A stretch of 64,000 nucleotides of DNA from Sternotherus odoratus (taxonomy: Eukaryota; Chordata; Testudines; Kinosternidae). The stretch is taken from contig JAVMKO010000007.1 in NCBI GenBank assembly GCA_032164245.1, positions 3,720,001 through 3,784,000 of the forward strand. The letters run 5' to 3'. A program made the translations under genes and the position numbers. How positions within the stretch are numbered: position 1 is the stretch's first letter; each line of letters starts with the position of its first letter. Shown here one piece after another: positions 46,183 through 58,530 of this stretch. The notes under the pieces were generated by a model. It ran no database searches. It had not been told where the DNA came from and saw only the letters and a program-made list of their open reading frames with translations.

Positions 46183-47123
46183 GAACTGTTCTGGGAACAG
46201 CCTGTGGTGAAGGCAGTGGTGAATGTGAAAGCTTGGCTTTTGACCCACTTCTTGTTCAGTGAAGGGGGAAAAAACCTTGAGGGAGCTAAGAAATGGTTCA
46301 ATCCCTCTGTTAATTTGCAAGCAAAGCTTTAGCGTAATCTATCCCTTTGCAAGCTTCCATTCTGATAACACAAATTATCCCAGCCCAGACAGCTCAGTAC
46401 AGCCGGTGTTTCGTTTTCTGCACTGTACTTCTCTATGCTCTTTGCTTCAGACACATGCCACTTGATATTCTCAGTGTAGACAGCCTTGGTGATCTGCTCT
46501 TCCGTACAGTTGGATACAGCGCAGGATTTTTGAATTATGCATAAGCCCATAATATAGGGGACAGCAATCCATAGCTACTATTTGGGGTGATGCTGGGCAG
46601 AAGGGAGAGGCAAAGTAATATACGGCCGCTTTTCATTTTTTATGTGTTAGCTGGGTTAAAAGCAATCTTTGAATTGTGCCATTTTTCCCCCTGCCTGACT
46701 ATTTAATCACCTGAGAGAGCACCAGCTAGAGTTTTGTGGTAAGATTTATTAGGCTCCAAGCTGTCAGCAAAGTGCTTCCTTCAGTCGACCATTGGGAAGG
46801 AGTCTGGTTTAGATCGTTAATGGGTTTCAGTCTGGAAAAAAATTAGTGACTGATTGAAATGTCACAGTAGCGTTGGCCCTTTGGCTTGTGCACTAAATGG
46901 TACTGAGTTCCTGGAGAGATTTGTTCTTGAGCCGCTCGCTACCTGCCCCAAATGCGGGATGCTACAAATGCTTTTGCTTTTTCCTTGCAAAGAGTGGGGG
47001 AAATGCGATGGTTTGTTGCGCTTGCTTTGCACAGGTGGGTAGGATCTTGCTGTGGTTGTTATGAAGCTTTATCCTGCAGCTCAGCTTTGACCATTCTTGT
47101 GGTGATGTTACAGTGTTTGTGGC
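46183..47123. other. Unrecognised intronic stretch
   Basis: No exon or repeat was recognised. Confidence 0.4.
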
Positions 47124-47222
47124 ATTATTTTATTATTTATTATTTGTACTGTGGTAGCAATCCCTGGACTAGGATCTGACGGTGCCCGGTGCCGTACAAA
47201 CTGAACAAAGAGACAGTCCGCA
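47124..47222 (-). mobile_element. Cry-type SINE tail, antisense
   Basis: TTATTATTTGTACTGTGGTA, CCCGGTGCCGTACAAACTGA and AAAGAGACAGTCCGCACC match the reverse of the turtle SINE 3' tail. Confidence 0.75.
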
Positions 47223-47572
47223 CCTCACAGAGCTCGCTTGATGCTGGTGACTAATGTTCAAATCTGAAAACAAATAACGACTATTTTTAATTAAAATGAC
47301 AAATTCCCAGTGAATTCTATTCTAGAGTTAATAAGAACCGACTGCTGAGTGGTTGGTTAAAGGAACCACAGCCACAATCCAGTCTCTGACGGCTTTTCTT
47401 GTCAGTTTCATACCAAGAAAGAGGGTGGGACTGGTGTGGCGGGGGAGGGCAGGATGAGAAATAGTTTTTAAGCAGTGCTCGATATTTGACATTAAATAAT
47501 ACTACTTTGCGCTTCCATTCAAGGAGTTTAAATATTTGCACTATTAGTAGTGAGGTGACTCTCATAACAACC

Positions 47573-47880
47573 TGATGAGGTAAATAAGCGTTGTTATCAT
47601 CCTGCCTATGTTACAGATTGGGAACATGAGGGACAGAGAGATTGTGCCTAACATATGCAAAAGTTTCCCCTCGTGGTGGGTGTCCACACTGAAATACTCA
47701 GGGCCTGATTTTCGGAGTTACTGAGCAGAAACAAATCTAATTCCACAAGTTTATAAAAAGTGTCAACCAAGTGACTTGGCTATAGGGACACTGGGAGTCG
47801 GTAGCAGAGCTGGGAACGAACCCCGGAACTCTTGGCTCACCGTTCTATACCACAACCATAAGACCGGCCTTCCTCCCTTT
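47573..47880 (-). mobile_element. MIR/SINE, antisense, interrupted
   Basis: CCTGATGAGGTAAATAAGCG, TGTTACAGATTGGGAACATG and, after a roughly 110-bp insertion of unrelated sequence (about 47648-47760), AGTGACTTGGCTATAGGG and GAACGAACCCCGGAACTC. The order is that of MIR read in reverse. Confidence 0.65.
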
Positions 47881-48355
47881 ATAACATGACATTTATGAGC
47901 TGAAAACACAAAAATAAATGGCCATAAATATCGCCAGTCATAAATATTCATTGTAGTTGCCAAAAGCACTCCGAAATTAGGAAAAATCTTAAAATTTTTC
48001 TGAATCCAGAAATTTTCTCTGTTGGTAAAAAAATGTTTAGTAACTAGCTAGGAAACTGGGCTTCACTTGTTAGGGAATGTTCTGACCGCCCAAAATGACT
48101 CAAAAACAGACGGAATGAATAAGAGCAAAATCAGACCCTGACCTTTTGAGTTAAGCTGTTTTCTGTTGCTGCCTCATTGGCTCTTTAAGGCAATAGATTG
48201 TTTGCTAACAGCTTCCTTCAGGGAGAAAAAAAGTTGCAGTCCACTGACATTTTGCAGAGATTCATTTCAGGCCCATGTAATGGACAATTTTGTCCTCCAG
48301 AGTCCCTGCAGAGCCTTTCAGAGCCTGGCTCAGCTGGCAGGGGATGTACTATGGG
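47881..48355. other. Unrecognised intronic stretch
   Basis: No exon or repeat was recognised. Confidence 0.4.
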
Positions 48356-48475
48356 AAGGTGATGATTTATTTGGGGACTGGTCCTGCTTTGAGCAGGGGG
48401 TTGGACTAGATGACCTCCTGAGGTCCCTTCCAATCCCGATCTTCTATGATTCTAGTGTATGATTCTATGAAGGTC
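48356..48475 (+). mobile_element. CR1 3' end fragment
   Basis: GGGGACTGGTCCTGCTTTGA, GACTAGATGACCTCCTGAGG and TCTATGATTCTAGTGTATGA with a further TTCTATGA form a short, young-looking CR1 3' tail. Confidence 0.92.
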
Positions 48476-49984
48476 TTAGCCCAGGCTGGTGAGGAGTTCC
48501 AGGCCAGAGAAGAGTCAGGGAGATTTTTGAAAGCCATAAATGCTCCCTGGGGGATCAAGGAGACAGGGAAGGGGAACTGACTGGTTGAGCTTTGTAATCC
48601 TCATAACTGCTCCTCAGCCCTGACCTAGAAAATCCTTTAGCTTTACCCTTGACTGTTGTCATTATGCTAATCAATTGCAGGTGGTTGCTAAGCTCCAACC
48701 ATGCTGCCCTCTGGCATGTGGGTGGGGAAAGCAGGACAGAAACAATCCTTTCTTCTCCTGCCTCCATCCTCAACTGCTGTTGCTGTTGTTGGCAGGAAAC
48801 CGACACAAACGCTGCCTCAGCTGAACCCTCGGCATTGGCTGGGTTCGGCCGCTCCTTGTTCTTGGTGTCCTGCACCAAATTGACTCTTGGCGGGTTGGTT
48901 AGGTGGCTTCAGAGCCGAACGACCAAACTTCGGTGCCAGTGCAAGGCCCTCCGGGGTCGTCTGGAAGGAGAAGGTTCAAGTGCCGAGTGAGACCATCTCC
49001 AGGCCAGGTCCTTTAGGAGGCCAGAAGTGGTGTAATGCCTGGACTATGCATGTGGCCAATTGCTGGGATGCCCTTGAGTCCGTGTAGATTGTGTGTAAGG
49101 GCAGAATGATGATGATCATGAGCATATTGTGAGGTGCTATCCGGATTGCTCTGCAGAGGCACAGTGAGGGCAGGGCACAATGACCCCCCCCCCCCTTTCA
49201 AACCTGGGAAGCTCTCTTATGGGATTCCTGGAGTGCAAGACAATCCTTAGGCGGTGGGGAGGGATGGGAGCAGAGCAGTATGGGTATTCAGTGAGGAATG
49301 CGAGATGCCCACTGAACAGGTGGAGCAACACTTCCCCCCTCCCCCCCACCCCGCATGTGCTGGGTAGCTTTGGGAGGTGGGGTCCCCACCTCCCTCGTTC
49401 CATTGTCCCATGCTGCCTTGGGGCAATGCAGTTCCGAGCCACCCCACTAGAGGGCGATGTCTAAACGGCACAGCTGAGCCCCAAATTATTGCTTTACTGT
49501 CCACTACTAGTAAAAACATAAACGTGCCAAGTTCATGGCTCAGTTTTGACTCGGAAAACCCTACTCCCATTAATGAACTCTGTAATTATAATTAGCTATT
49601 CACCCAAACAATAGAGATGTTACAGCATGTACAGACGGCCTATTCTGTGGCCCCGAGGGACACACGAGGGCATCAGTGGTGCATGCTGAGATGCACCACG
49701 AGGGAGCCGTGCAAAATGGAAGGACGGATGCCCACTGTGCCCTCCTATACACTGCGGGGTGGCAAACCCATCTTGTGCCCGAGCGTGGAGGTGGATTCAC
49801 TATTCCCATCGTTCCTAAGATAATGCTGGGTGCCCCTTCCATGTAGTGCTGGAGGGGGTGGGAGTGCAGGCTGCTGTATGGGAGCCGGGGAGCAGGTGAG
49901 ACGGCCGGGCTGACATGTCTGCAAACTGCCCTGACACACTAGTGAGCACCATGGGCCACGCCACACGAAAACGACAGCCCCTCC
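48476..49984. other. GC-rich unrecognised stretch
   Basis: Moderately GC-rich intronic sequence with a C run at 49184-49195. Open frames of 60-113 codons overlap on both strands, and none shows a recognised domain. Confidence 0.4.
49444..49458 (+). promoter_or_regulatory. CTCF-like motif
   Basis: CCACTAGAGGGCGAT matches the CTCF core consensus CCASYAGRKGGCRSY at nearly every position. Occupancy cannot be judged from sequence. Confidence 0.4.
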
Positions 49985-50112
49985 CCCCGAGTGACATAAC
50001 TTACAGAGACTTAAAGTGGTGTCCACACCGCACTTTGTGGGCAGGAGACACACTCCCGTTGGCATAGCGCGTCTGGGGAAGATGCAGCACGGTAGTGTAG
50101 ACTTGCCCTAAT
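49985..50112. mobile_element. MITE right-end fragment
   Basis: GTGACATAACTTACAGAGAC, GGTGTCCACACCGCACTTTG and a terminal TAGTGTAGACTTGCCC match the right portion of a turtle MITE whose ends read GGGCAAGTCTACAC. Confidence 0.55.
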
Positions 50113-52042
50113 TTGATGCCGTTTTTACTCATGGGTGTCCTAGCGGATGCGCCGTTACCAAGTCACACCCCGTGTCCATGCTGTGCCTCTGGGAGTGCTG
50201 GAAGAATAAACCAGGTTTCTAAGGAAAGGAAACAGGAGATTTTTGTCAAAACATCTTCCCTTGCGGGGGAAGGAAGTGATAGAACTCCATGCTGCATGTT
50301 TTGTAAAGTGCTGTCATATCTACAATACGAAGCAAAACATCATATACATTTAAAAAGCAAAACAACAAAGCACATCTTCCCTTGCTCCCTTTAGAAGCAA
50401 ACCACTGCTCTGTAATCCCACACATCTGGTTTGGATTCAACTCACACTGAAACAAAACTCTATCTGAACCTTTCACTTTTCAGCTGACCGAGTGGTGTGT
50501 TTTGGTTGGGGGGATAATACAGTGGAAGGAATACATAAGACCATTTTAAAAATTAGGCTTTAGAGGCTATTTGTTTGGGTTTATTAGTAGCAGTGTCCCC
50601 AGAGGATAATGGCCCTGTAAGGTAACCACAGTTGTAGACCAGAATGCAAAAGTATTAGTACATACTCTGGACATCCAAGCACCAGCTACTGTTTGGAAGT
50701 GTGATCTTCCGGAGTAGTGTGGTGTTTTGCAGATATTAAATCTTAATATCAGAAAGATAGTGAGAAAGTTGTAGACTGAATGTTGAGCGCTGTAGCTCCG
50801 TTTTCTCTCTACTTCCCAGAGTCCCAGCCTCTGCCTGGAGATCTGGTAGCCATAACCTAAAACATTCTTAGTGAACAACAGTTTATCATCCTGCTGCTGT
50901 TGTTGATATTTGTGATTGATTGACTGTCTCTCTATTTAGTATATTGACGGCTTTTTTAAAGAGGTTCCCGCATCGTGAAATGTAGTGGAGGTATATTGTA
51001 TCATCTGCATGCCTTAGATCATGTCCTAGTTATCTGACACTTCCACAGAAGACACTGATGCTAGAGACTCGTTAGCTATTGTCAGGAGACACGAGGAAGG
51101 CCTCCTTTCATGTACAGATTTAAGGTCTTCTGTGCAAAAAAACCGAAAGCCTTTTACAAGGCTAAACTTACTATATCACTATGAAGATTAAATAGAATAA
51201 TTTTGACTACAGTTAATGTATTGCCCTTGCCTGATTTCCACTAAGAGTGAACAGAGCATTTCCAAGGGAACATCTATTATTCATCTGTTTCTTCCGCTAA
51301 ATGAAAGACCATAGATACCGAATGTGACTAGTTTTACTTTTGCTTCAAAAAATTCTGTGCTGTTTCATGTTTCCCAGCGTAATTCAGTTCAACTTTTTTG
51401 CCAACTAGCAGACAATCTTTCTCCATTGTGCTGGGCTCAGAAAAGGCATGCTATCGCTTAGTCTAACCACAAATGGCCAATCCAAAAGTATAAGACATTA
51501 GCAGATAGCACGCCTTAAGGTTTAATACATCTTCAGGGATAGCGGAGAGCTCTCTGGTAAATGAGAATTCTACTGCACCCGCTTTATTTTTTCCAGTTGA
51601 TTGCCAGTTTTAGGGGAAATTAAACAAACTGGCAGGGGCCGAAAAACAGCCATTTCTTTCAAAACTTCAGTTTTAACAGGCCTTCATTCTGAATGATTTA
51701 CTCGACTCGTATCTTACAGATCTGCATGGCTTTATAACTGCACAGAATAAAATGCAGTTCCATGTGTAACTCCTGCGTTGGCCTTCCGGCAATGCTGGTT
51801 CTCGTTAGGGCTATTTGCAGAGCTGCCACAAGCCCTTTGCAAGGGCCAGTGGGTATTTGCATTGTCCCAGGAGCTCAAACGAATCACAATTTAATTTCCT
51901 GGTTCTCCCTCCCTCCACCCGCACCCCGTCTCTGCCCGCAGGGCTGAATTGGCTGACAGGTTGGGAAAGGGGTGGAGTTAACGTTCCACCCACATGTGCA
52001 GGAAGTGGAGTAGTGCAGTAATCCAAGACCCAGGGGGAAATT
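50113..52042. other. Unrecognised intronic stretch
   Basis: AT-rich; no exon or repeat was recognised. Confidence 0.45.
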
Positions 52043-52216
52043 GAGGTAGAAGGGTTAGATTGTGAGTGGCCCCTATGCAAATGAGGTAGAAGGGTTAGAT
52101 TGTGAGTGGCCCCTATGCAGGGTTAGATTGTGAGTGGCCCCTATGCAAATGAGGTAGAAGGGTTAGATGCAAATTGAGGTAGAAGGGTTAGATTGTGAGT
52201 GGCCCCTATGCAAATG
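52043..52216. repeat. 40-bp minisatellite
   Basis: Tandem copies of a 40-bp unit beginning GAGGTAGAAGGGTTAGATTG and ending GGCCCCTATGCAAAT. Full units lie at 52043-52082 and about 52177-52216, with units deleted internally between them (near 52120-52150 and 52151-52175). About four copies. Confidence 0.93.
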
Positions 52217-54954
52217 TGGGCAAGGAACAGAGAGGGCTCAGTGCCCCGAGAAGAATGTTCTATGCCTACAGCATCAGGTGAGCTGCCCCAGGGATAGAAC
52301 GGCTCCGAGTAACCTCCAGCCCAGGGCTCTGCAGATAATGTGCCAACGAGCCCTAAACCTGGATAATCCTGTATGAAACAGAACAGAGGCATGGCTGCAA
52401 ATTCATTTTGTGTGACCACCCTTAGTTAAGGCTACGTAACATGCAAAATTCTCAGTGCTACCACCCCTCCTCTCCGTATCTGCCCAAACTCAGAGCCTGC
52501 GTTACAGGACTTGTGGGGGGACATAGGGTCAGTTTCAGCATGGGTATAAATGAGTGTTTCTTTGGGTGGAGTTGCCTATTCTGCTCTGCTCTATGCCAAT
52601 GTAGATGTCTGGGGGTTTTCCATTTCTTTGTGTCTGTCTCTCAGCGTGAGCTGCTAGATGACCTTTGCGGTCCCTTCGAATTCCATGATTCTACTTGTGA
52701 CAAGTCTGATCCTGGGCTTGAAGATCAGAACAACACATGAATCTGTGTTCAGGTGTGAAATCTTCTCTCAAATAGTCATCAAAGAGGAAGGGGATTTCCC
52801 CCGGGATTTTAAATGCCTGGGGACAAATCCTTCTCCCCACTTTGCCTGCAAGGGGTGCTGAGAATAAGTAGCACTGGTTTCAGGGGCATGGTAGTCAGGT
52901 GAGCGGTGGCTTCTCAGGCAAGCTGCTGGGACCCGGAGGGAACTGGTGCATCAGTCAGTGCATGTAGCTTGCTACCTCCTGTGACCAGCCGATTTCAGAA
53001 TGGAAGTTCACTTGTGAATAATACTGCTTCGATCAGCATGAATGCTCGCTCTCTGCACCTTCTACTCCTTCAGAGGGGGGCTGGGGGAGGGGGGCAGGGC
53101 AGATTATTAAAGGTATATTTTTAACCACCAAAGGGAGTTAGGTGTCTCGGTGCCTATCTGCATCCGTAGACACCTCAAACCTTTACAAATGTTGGCCCTT
53201 AGAACATGATGGAAAAGGCCCGTTCTTGTGTTGCTCCTGTAGTACCGGTGCTGCCCACAGAAGCCCGGTCCATTTCCGGAAGGAGTCAGTCAGTCAAGGG
53301 AACCACCCATTGTTTCCCAGCAAAGTTTTCCCTTTCCTGTGGGTTCCTTTCTCCCTGCACCAGGATGGTGATGGGGTTCGAAGTTCTTCCCTCGGAAGCA
53401 AATCACTGCATTTTCCCCAGATAATCTCGTCAGCGTTTTGGGCCCAGTCGAGTCCTCTCAGCTTGCCTGGGCTGCAGTGGGAATTGAAAGCAGTTTAGCC
53501 CTTTGTACCGGTGGGCTCGTGATTTGTTCATCTGTTCTCAAAAACTGCTAATGACTATTGATTAACTGTCCTCCTCAGACATTTAATTAAGAGAGCTTCC
53601 AAGAAGAGCTATCTGTTTTATATATGGCTAAAAAAAAAAGCTGTTAAAAAATAAGTGCTTTAATGAACGATCATGAAAATCTTTTCTAGCCAAATTGGCT
53701 TTTTGTTTCTAGCAGCCCTTTAACAATAAGCAATGAAGATTGGATCCTAAATTCTGTCCAAATTTAACCCCAAAACTTGCAATATGGACAACTTTCACAA
53801 TTTTATCATGACTTTCAGAATATTTATGGTGTTTTTCTAACGCCCCAGCACCCGGAATCCTGCTATGTGAAAATCTGAACTTTCATTTAAAAATAAGTTA
53901 TTGTCTAGCCCTCATGACTGCAGACAAAAGCTTGAAAATGTGAGGCTCCAAAAAACCCAATAGGAAATAAAAAGATCTTAAATGTTTTTTTTAATCTTAT
54001 GTTTATGCTAATATCATGATTTTGAAATGCTTGAGATCAGCAATGGAGACTACACCATTCTTGGAACCTGAGGCTCAACATGCTAGCATTTTCGTGTACC
54101 TGGATTTTAATGGACCATGATTTTGTTAATTTCAGTAAGAGATTTTTATTGATTTCATTGTATAGGTAGTTCCTCAGGCCTGATTTTTTTTTTCTTTAAA
54201 TATCCCTCCTTATTTCTAGGAAGCCTGTACTTTGCTTGTAGGAAAATATAATCACCCATAGATTTTACACACAAACATCCCTGGTACTGATGGAAGATCT
54301 GGGCAATGTTACAAATGTCTTTTTAAAAAAACCCTCTAGAACATTTCCAAAACATTTAAGATAATTCAAAAATTATCCCAACCTTCTGCACCTTTTCCAA
54401 AATGAGATTTTTCCCATGGGAAATTACTATTACTTCCCTGGCAATAAACAGCCCCCCAAATGACCCAAAGTTGATGACTTGCGGATTTCGTTTTCCCATC
54501 TCTCTCTCACACACACATACTCACACACATATAATGTGCCAGATCACAGAAATGTTTTTATCTCTTCCTATATCTCTGTTTCAAGAGGTGTCTGGCCTAT
54601 TCTGTGCAGGTCAGGCTAGATTGTCAGAAAGGTTCTTTCTGGCTTTAATGATCCAAACCAAGAGCTTTATTAGCACCACCTGTTAAACATTGTGTGGTCA
54701 TTTTTGATGAAAGTTAAGCCAAGCTCTCGTGATAAACATACTCTTAAAAATAAGCTCATTTTGATCAATTGTTTCACCTTCAGTTCTTCTAGCATGAGAG
54801 ATGAAACCTTTCCTAGGGCAGTTGGGTTTGACTCAGTTAAGTAATCGCTCTGCTCCAGAAGGGACACGAAGCAGGTCATCCACATTAATAAAACTTTCAG
54901 AATGAAAAGGAGTGGTGTGAATGGTAACGGGAATTACATCCAATGTACTTCGCC
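52217..54954. other. Intronic stretch with CR1-tail scraps
   Basis: Short CR1-tail-like pieces occur near 52643-52697 (GAGCTGCTAGATGACC, TTCCATGATTCTA) and 54606-54652 (CAGGTCAGGCTAGATTGTC). A CACACACACATACTCACACA tract lies near 54508-54531. 53500-54400 is AT-rich without recognised repeats. No exon seen. Confidence 0.4.
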
Positions 54955-55040
54955 CTTCCCTTCTGAGCCAGATTCAAATGGGAATTACATTTGTGTAAAT
55001 CCAGAGGAATCCCACTGATGTCAGTACAGTGGCCCATAAG
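54955..55040. mobile_element. Palindromic MITE half
   Basis: GAGCCAGATTCAAATGGGAA and TGTGTAAATCCAGAGGAATC resemble half of the MITE family also represented near 10130, 28050 and 62080. Confidence 0.45.
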
Positions 55041-55166
55041 GACCATTACAATGATGAAAGATAAAGTGTGATGTCCATACAGCTAGAGTGGGAAGCTAAA
55101 ATTTCACCACGAGTTATGTTGTTATCTGTAAGTGCTTCTGGTGGTCAAACTGCAATGCGGCATTGC

Positions 55167-55240
55167 AGGGGTTCACCGGGGTTCTCAACCTTTCATAGTG
55201 TAGACCGCATCTTCCCATTCACCGTCACAGCCCCTAACCA
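55167..55240. mobile_element. hAT end fragment
   Basis: CAGGGGTTCACC then GGGGTTCTCAACCTTTCATA resemble a Charlie-type hAT left end. The right end was not identified. Confidence 0.4.
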
Positions 55241-55502
55241 GTGTTCTCAACGTCCAAGCCTGCCAGTGTATGACAAATATTAGAAATGAGGAACAACTGT
55301 GTCTTGCTGCACATCAGGCCATCATTGACAGATTATATTAAACCTGTTTCAAGGCTGTTTTCATGCTGTGTGTGAATCAGATCAACCTGTTTTGTGATCT
55401 GTTTGCAGTTATTGGGATTGGAGCTAGAGGTCCAGACTACTTGAGGGCTGGGGAGAGGGACCTCATCTGGGCCTCTCAAACAGTACCTTGGCAGATGGGT
55501 GG

Positions 55503-55695
55503 AAGGGATAACTCAGTGATTTGAGTATTGGCCTACTAAGCCCAGGGTTGTGAGTTCAGTCCCTTGAGGGGGCCATTTACGGATATGGGGCAAAACTCTG
55601 TTGGATGATTTAGTTGGGGATTGGTCCTGCTTTGAGCAGGGGGTTGGACTAGATGATCTCCTGGAGGTCCCTTCCAACCCTGATATGACCTGATT
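55503..55695 (+). mobile_element. Full-length tRNA-SINE with CR1 3' tail
   Basis: A-box-like TAACTCAGTGATTTGAGTAT at 55509-55528 and B-box-like GTGAGTTCAGTCCC at 55550-55563 mark a tRNA-derived head. GAGGGGGCCATTTACGG follows, and the 3' half (GGGGATTGGTCCTGCTTTGA, GTTGGACTAGATGATC) is a CR1 3' end. A pol III SINE carrying a LINE-derived tail is the known design of the tortoise SINE, mobilised by CR1 machinery. Confidence 0.88.
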
Positions 55696-56267
55696 TTTCA
55701 GGTATAATGAGAACCCAGTGCTCCCATTGACTTCAGTCATGGGTTATGCTGAATGCTCACAACTACACTAACCTATTCTTTGACCCCATCTAGTGTCTAG
55801 CGCATGTAAAGATGGTCAGAAGACTGCCCGTGCTCTTCATGCAGGTCCCTGCCTCATTCACTGCGTACCTTATAACTTCTTTACTAGTGAGTTACACAGC
55901 TTTCTGCTGGACAGCAGAGGAATGTCGGATACCAAAATTCCTGGGTTCTGATCTAGCTGTAGGAGCAAAGTGTGCCTAATGGTTAGAGCTGTGGTTACAG
56001 CCAGGATAGTGAAACTCACAGCTACAGCAACAACATGGAAAAGTTTAGGAAAATGCTTTCATATATTTTTTGCTTGAGCTGAATGTGCATTAGCAGATGG
56101 AAATGAGGAGGAGAAGCAGCATTAAGTGATCAGGTAGCTTTCTGTACATCATCCCCATGAACCACCCAGGTCTCAAACTCTCTGGATCAGAACATATATA
56201 CTTGGAAGCATGTTAATTGGTTTTACATAAACAGATTCCAAGACATTTGCAAATCCAGGGCTGATAA
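55696..56267. other. Unrecognised intronic stretch
   Basis: No exon or repeat was recognised. Confidence 0.4.
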
Positions 56268-56269
56268 TA

Positions 56270-56586
56270 CAGTAGACTCTCAATTATCCAGGTTGATAGG
56301 AAAAATATTAATCCTGCTTAATAAAATCCCAGATAATCACCATCCATAGGAAATAGGGATGAGGGTTGGTTCTCCAGCCGTCCTGCGCCGGGGGGAAGGG
56401 GGTGTTGGTTCACTGGCTGCCATGTGCCCTGGTAGGGTGGTTGTTGTGTTTTTGTTTGTTTGTTTGTTTTGTGCTTGGGGAGGCAACACAGCCAGAGCCG
56501 GCCATGCGAGTTACATATATATTTTTTTACATCCTGGTTAATGCACATCCTGGTTAATCCAATCCTGGATAATCGAGAGTCTACTG
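56270..56586. mobile_element. pogo/Tigger-like MITE with TA duplication
   Basis: A 317-bp element whose left end CAGTAGACTCTCAATTATCC and the reverse complement of the right end CAGTAGACTCTCGATTATCC differ at one base. TA dinucleotides flank it at 56268-56269 and 56587-56588. Both ends and the TA duplication are features of the Tc1/mariner superfamily pogo/Tigger branch. The interior is GC-rich with a (GTTT)n tract at about 56448-56470. No transposase. Confidence 0.92.
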
Positions 56587-56588
56587 TA

Positions 56589-57394
56589 TGCAGCACAAAT
56601 AATCCAACACCCACCTGAATTAAAAGCTCCCCACATTCTAACTCAGGCTTAAGATGGGAATGTTTGGGAAAAGATGTTCTTCCCAATTAAGACCTTACCG
56701 AAAATGTGATACCTCATTTTTAGAAATGAAGACACTATCGCATTATCCTTGTATTCTAAAGACACTGATTTTATTGGAACTTACCCATTTAGCCCAAGAG
56801 GAAAGAATGAAGAGCTGTCTTTGGCTTTACCAAGAATGATTGCCGTGATTTGTATTGGCAAATGAAACAACACATGTTGACCCCAACATCAAATCATTAC
56901 AAGTTTGCCTTCTGTTTGGTTGCCTGGAAAATCCTCTGTAATGAAGCAGTGCCCTGATTCTTGGTTCCCCAAACACAGGAGTTACTCTTCTGTTTAAAGT
57001 CATGAATGACGAAGTCCAAGGAGGAAATAGATTCCCAAAATAGACTCAGCAAAATTTGATCCTCTACCCCCTGGTTTGTCTTGGAATTGTTATTCATCAT
57101 CATTACATCCGTAGAAGCTGCATAGGAGTCCTGACCTGGATTGCACCAGCAGGAGACTCTGGGTGTGGAAACGTACGGCATGATGGTTCACCAAAGGGAA
57201 AGAAAAGGAGGCAAAGCATATTTATGCCTTTAGGAAACCAAATACATTTGCACTTAGACGTGCATGTAAAGTGTGGATGTGCAGCTAACCTGTGCAAAGA
57301 CTAATATAGACTCTAAGACTCCCAAAATAGGTCCTTGAACTGCTTTCTGGAGCAGTAGGTCTTATATCTGTGTTTTCAGCACTCAGTATGGAAC
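56589..57394. other. Unrecognised intronic stretch
   Basis: No exon or repeat was recognised. Confidence 0.4.
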
Positions 57395-57492
57395 GATAGA
57401 AATGGAGGGCAGGTATACTTGGTCCTTCCTCTGTGCGTGAGGCTGGACTCTAGATGACCTCTTGAGGTCCCCGCCAGCCCTGCCTTTCTGTG
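57395..57492 (+). mobile_element. CR1 3' tail fragment
   Basis: GGACTCTAGATGACCTCTTG, AGGTCCCCGCCAGCCCTGCC and TTTCTGTGA match a diverged CR1 terminus. Confidence 0.75.
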
Positions 57493-58445
57493 AACACACA
57501 TGTAGGACTGACTGCTCCAGAAAGCCATTAAGGGCCTGACTCTGAGAGCCTACGCATCATCACTGCAGCATAACGGTCTCGCACAGAAATTCTACAATTT
57601 ATATAGAATATTATATATTAAATAATGTGTTTGCAATTCAGGCAAACACACTGATAACTTTTCAGAGCATGGTAATTCTAAGGACGCAAGCATTTATTTC
57701 TCAGGCAAGAGACACGAAATCAGACAGAGATGTTCTCATTAACATTAACAAACCATTCATTATTTCTGTGGCAAAGCCTTCCTCATCCATCTAGATTTAA
57801 AATTCTTGCTGTTGCCTTTATAAGTTTTGCATATTAGTTTGCTTGCACTAAAAGGCAAGTACCAAAGAGGCCTGTCAAATTAGCTGACCTGTTTCCATGC
57901 TTTCCACTGCCTGTTTGCCCAACTCCTGCTGTGTGATAGGTCTTTAAAGAACTCCGCCATTAAGGAAAATGAGAGTTCTTTTACGAGAATAAGGACGCCA
58001 AGGACAAAGTAGACATCTGAACCCAGCTGGGGCAGAGAGAGAACAAAAATGTTTGGCACTGAAAAAGTCTGTCTTTAATGGACATGTGCGAATGCACAAA
58101 GGCTGTCTGATCTGGGAACCCAACTGGTCTCTCCCCCGGGAACTTGACTGGCTCTATTGTGAAGGGATGCATTTAAGGAAATGTCCACATGAATGGAGCT
58201 GTTCCTTGATGCGTGTCAGTCTCCAAAGTGAATTCAGTAAGCGTGATAACTAACCCAGCCTCGAGGGGGACAGGGCCACTGCTCTCAGGACACCACACAT
58301 GGTCAGAGTCTAGGACATGGCAGCTCAGAGCAGGGTTGTGCATTACCCTTTTCATAGGGAGGAACGTTGCACCGAGATAGCTACCCTTTACCACTCCTGT
58401 CTGTTCATACAGTAGGCTTTTCCGGGCAATGTCCATCCTCTTGGT
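57493..58445. other. Unrecognised intronic stretch
   Basis: AT-rich with no exon or repeat recognised. Confidence 0.4.
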
Positions 58446-58530
58446 CTGTGTTTGTACAGGCCTGGCACAATGGGGCCATGGTTTCAGGCGAGGCCTTCAG
58501 GCTGGGCTGTAATCAAAATAATCATAATTG
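58446..58530 (+). mobile_element. Cry-type SINE tail
   Basis: TCTGTGTTTGTACAGGCCTG, GCACAATGGGGCCATGG and TAATCAAAATAATCATAA match the turtle SINE 3' tail. Confidence 0.78.

Noticed and set aside
52043..52216. Telomere-like or CRISPR-like array
   Set aside because: GGGTTAG occurs once per unit only, and units are directly adjacent without unique spacers; it is a minisatellite.
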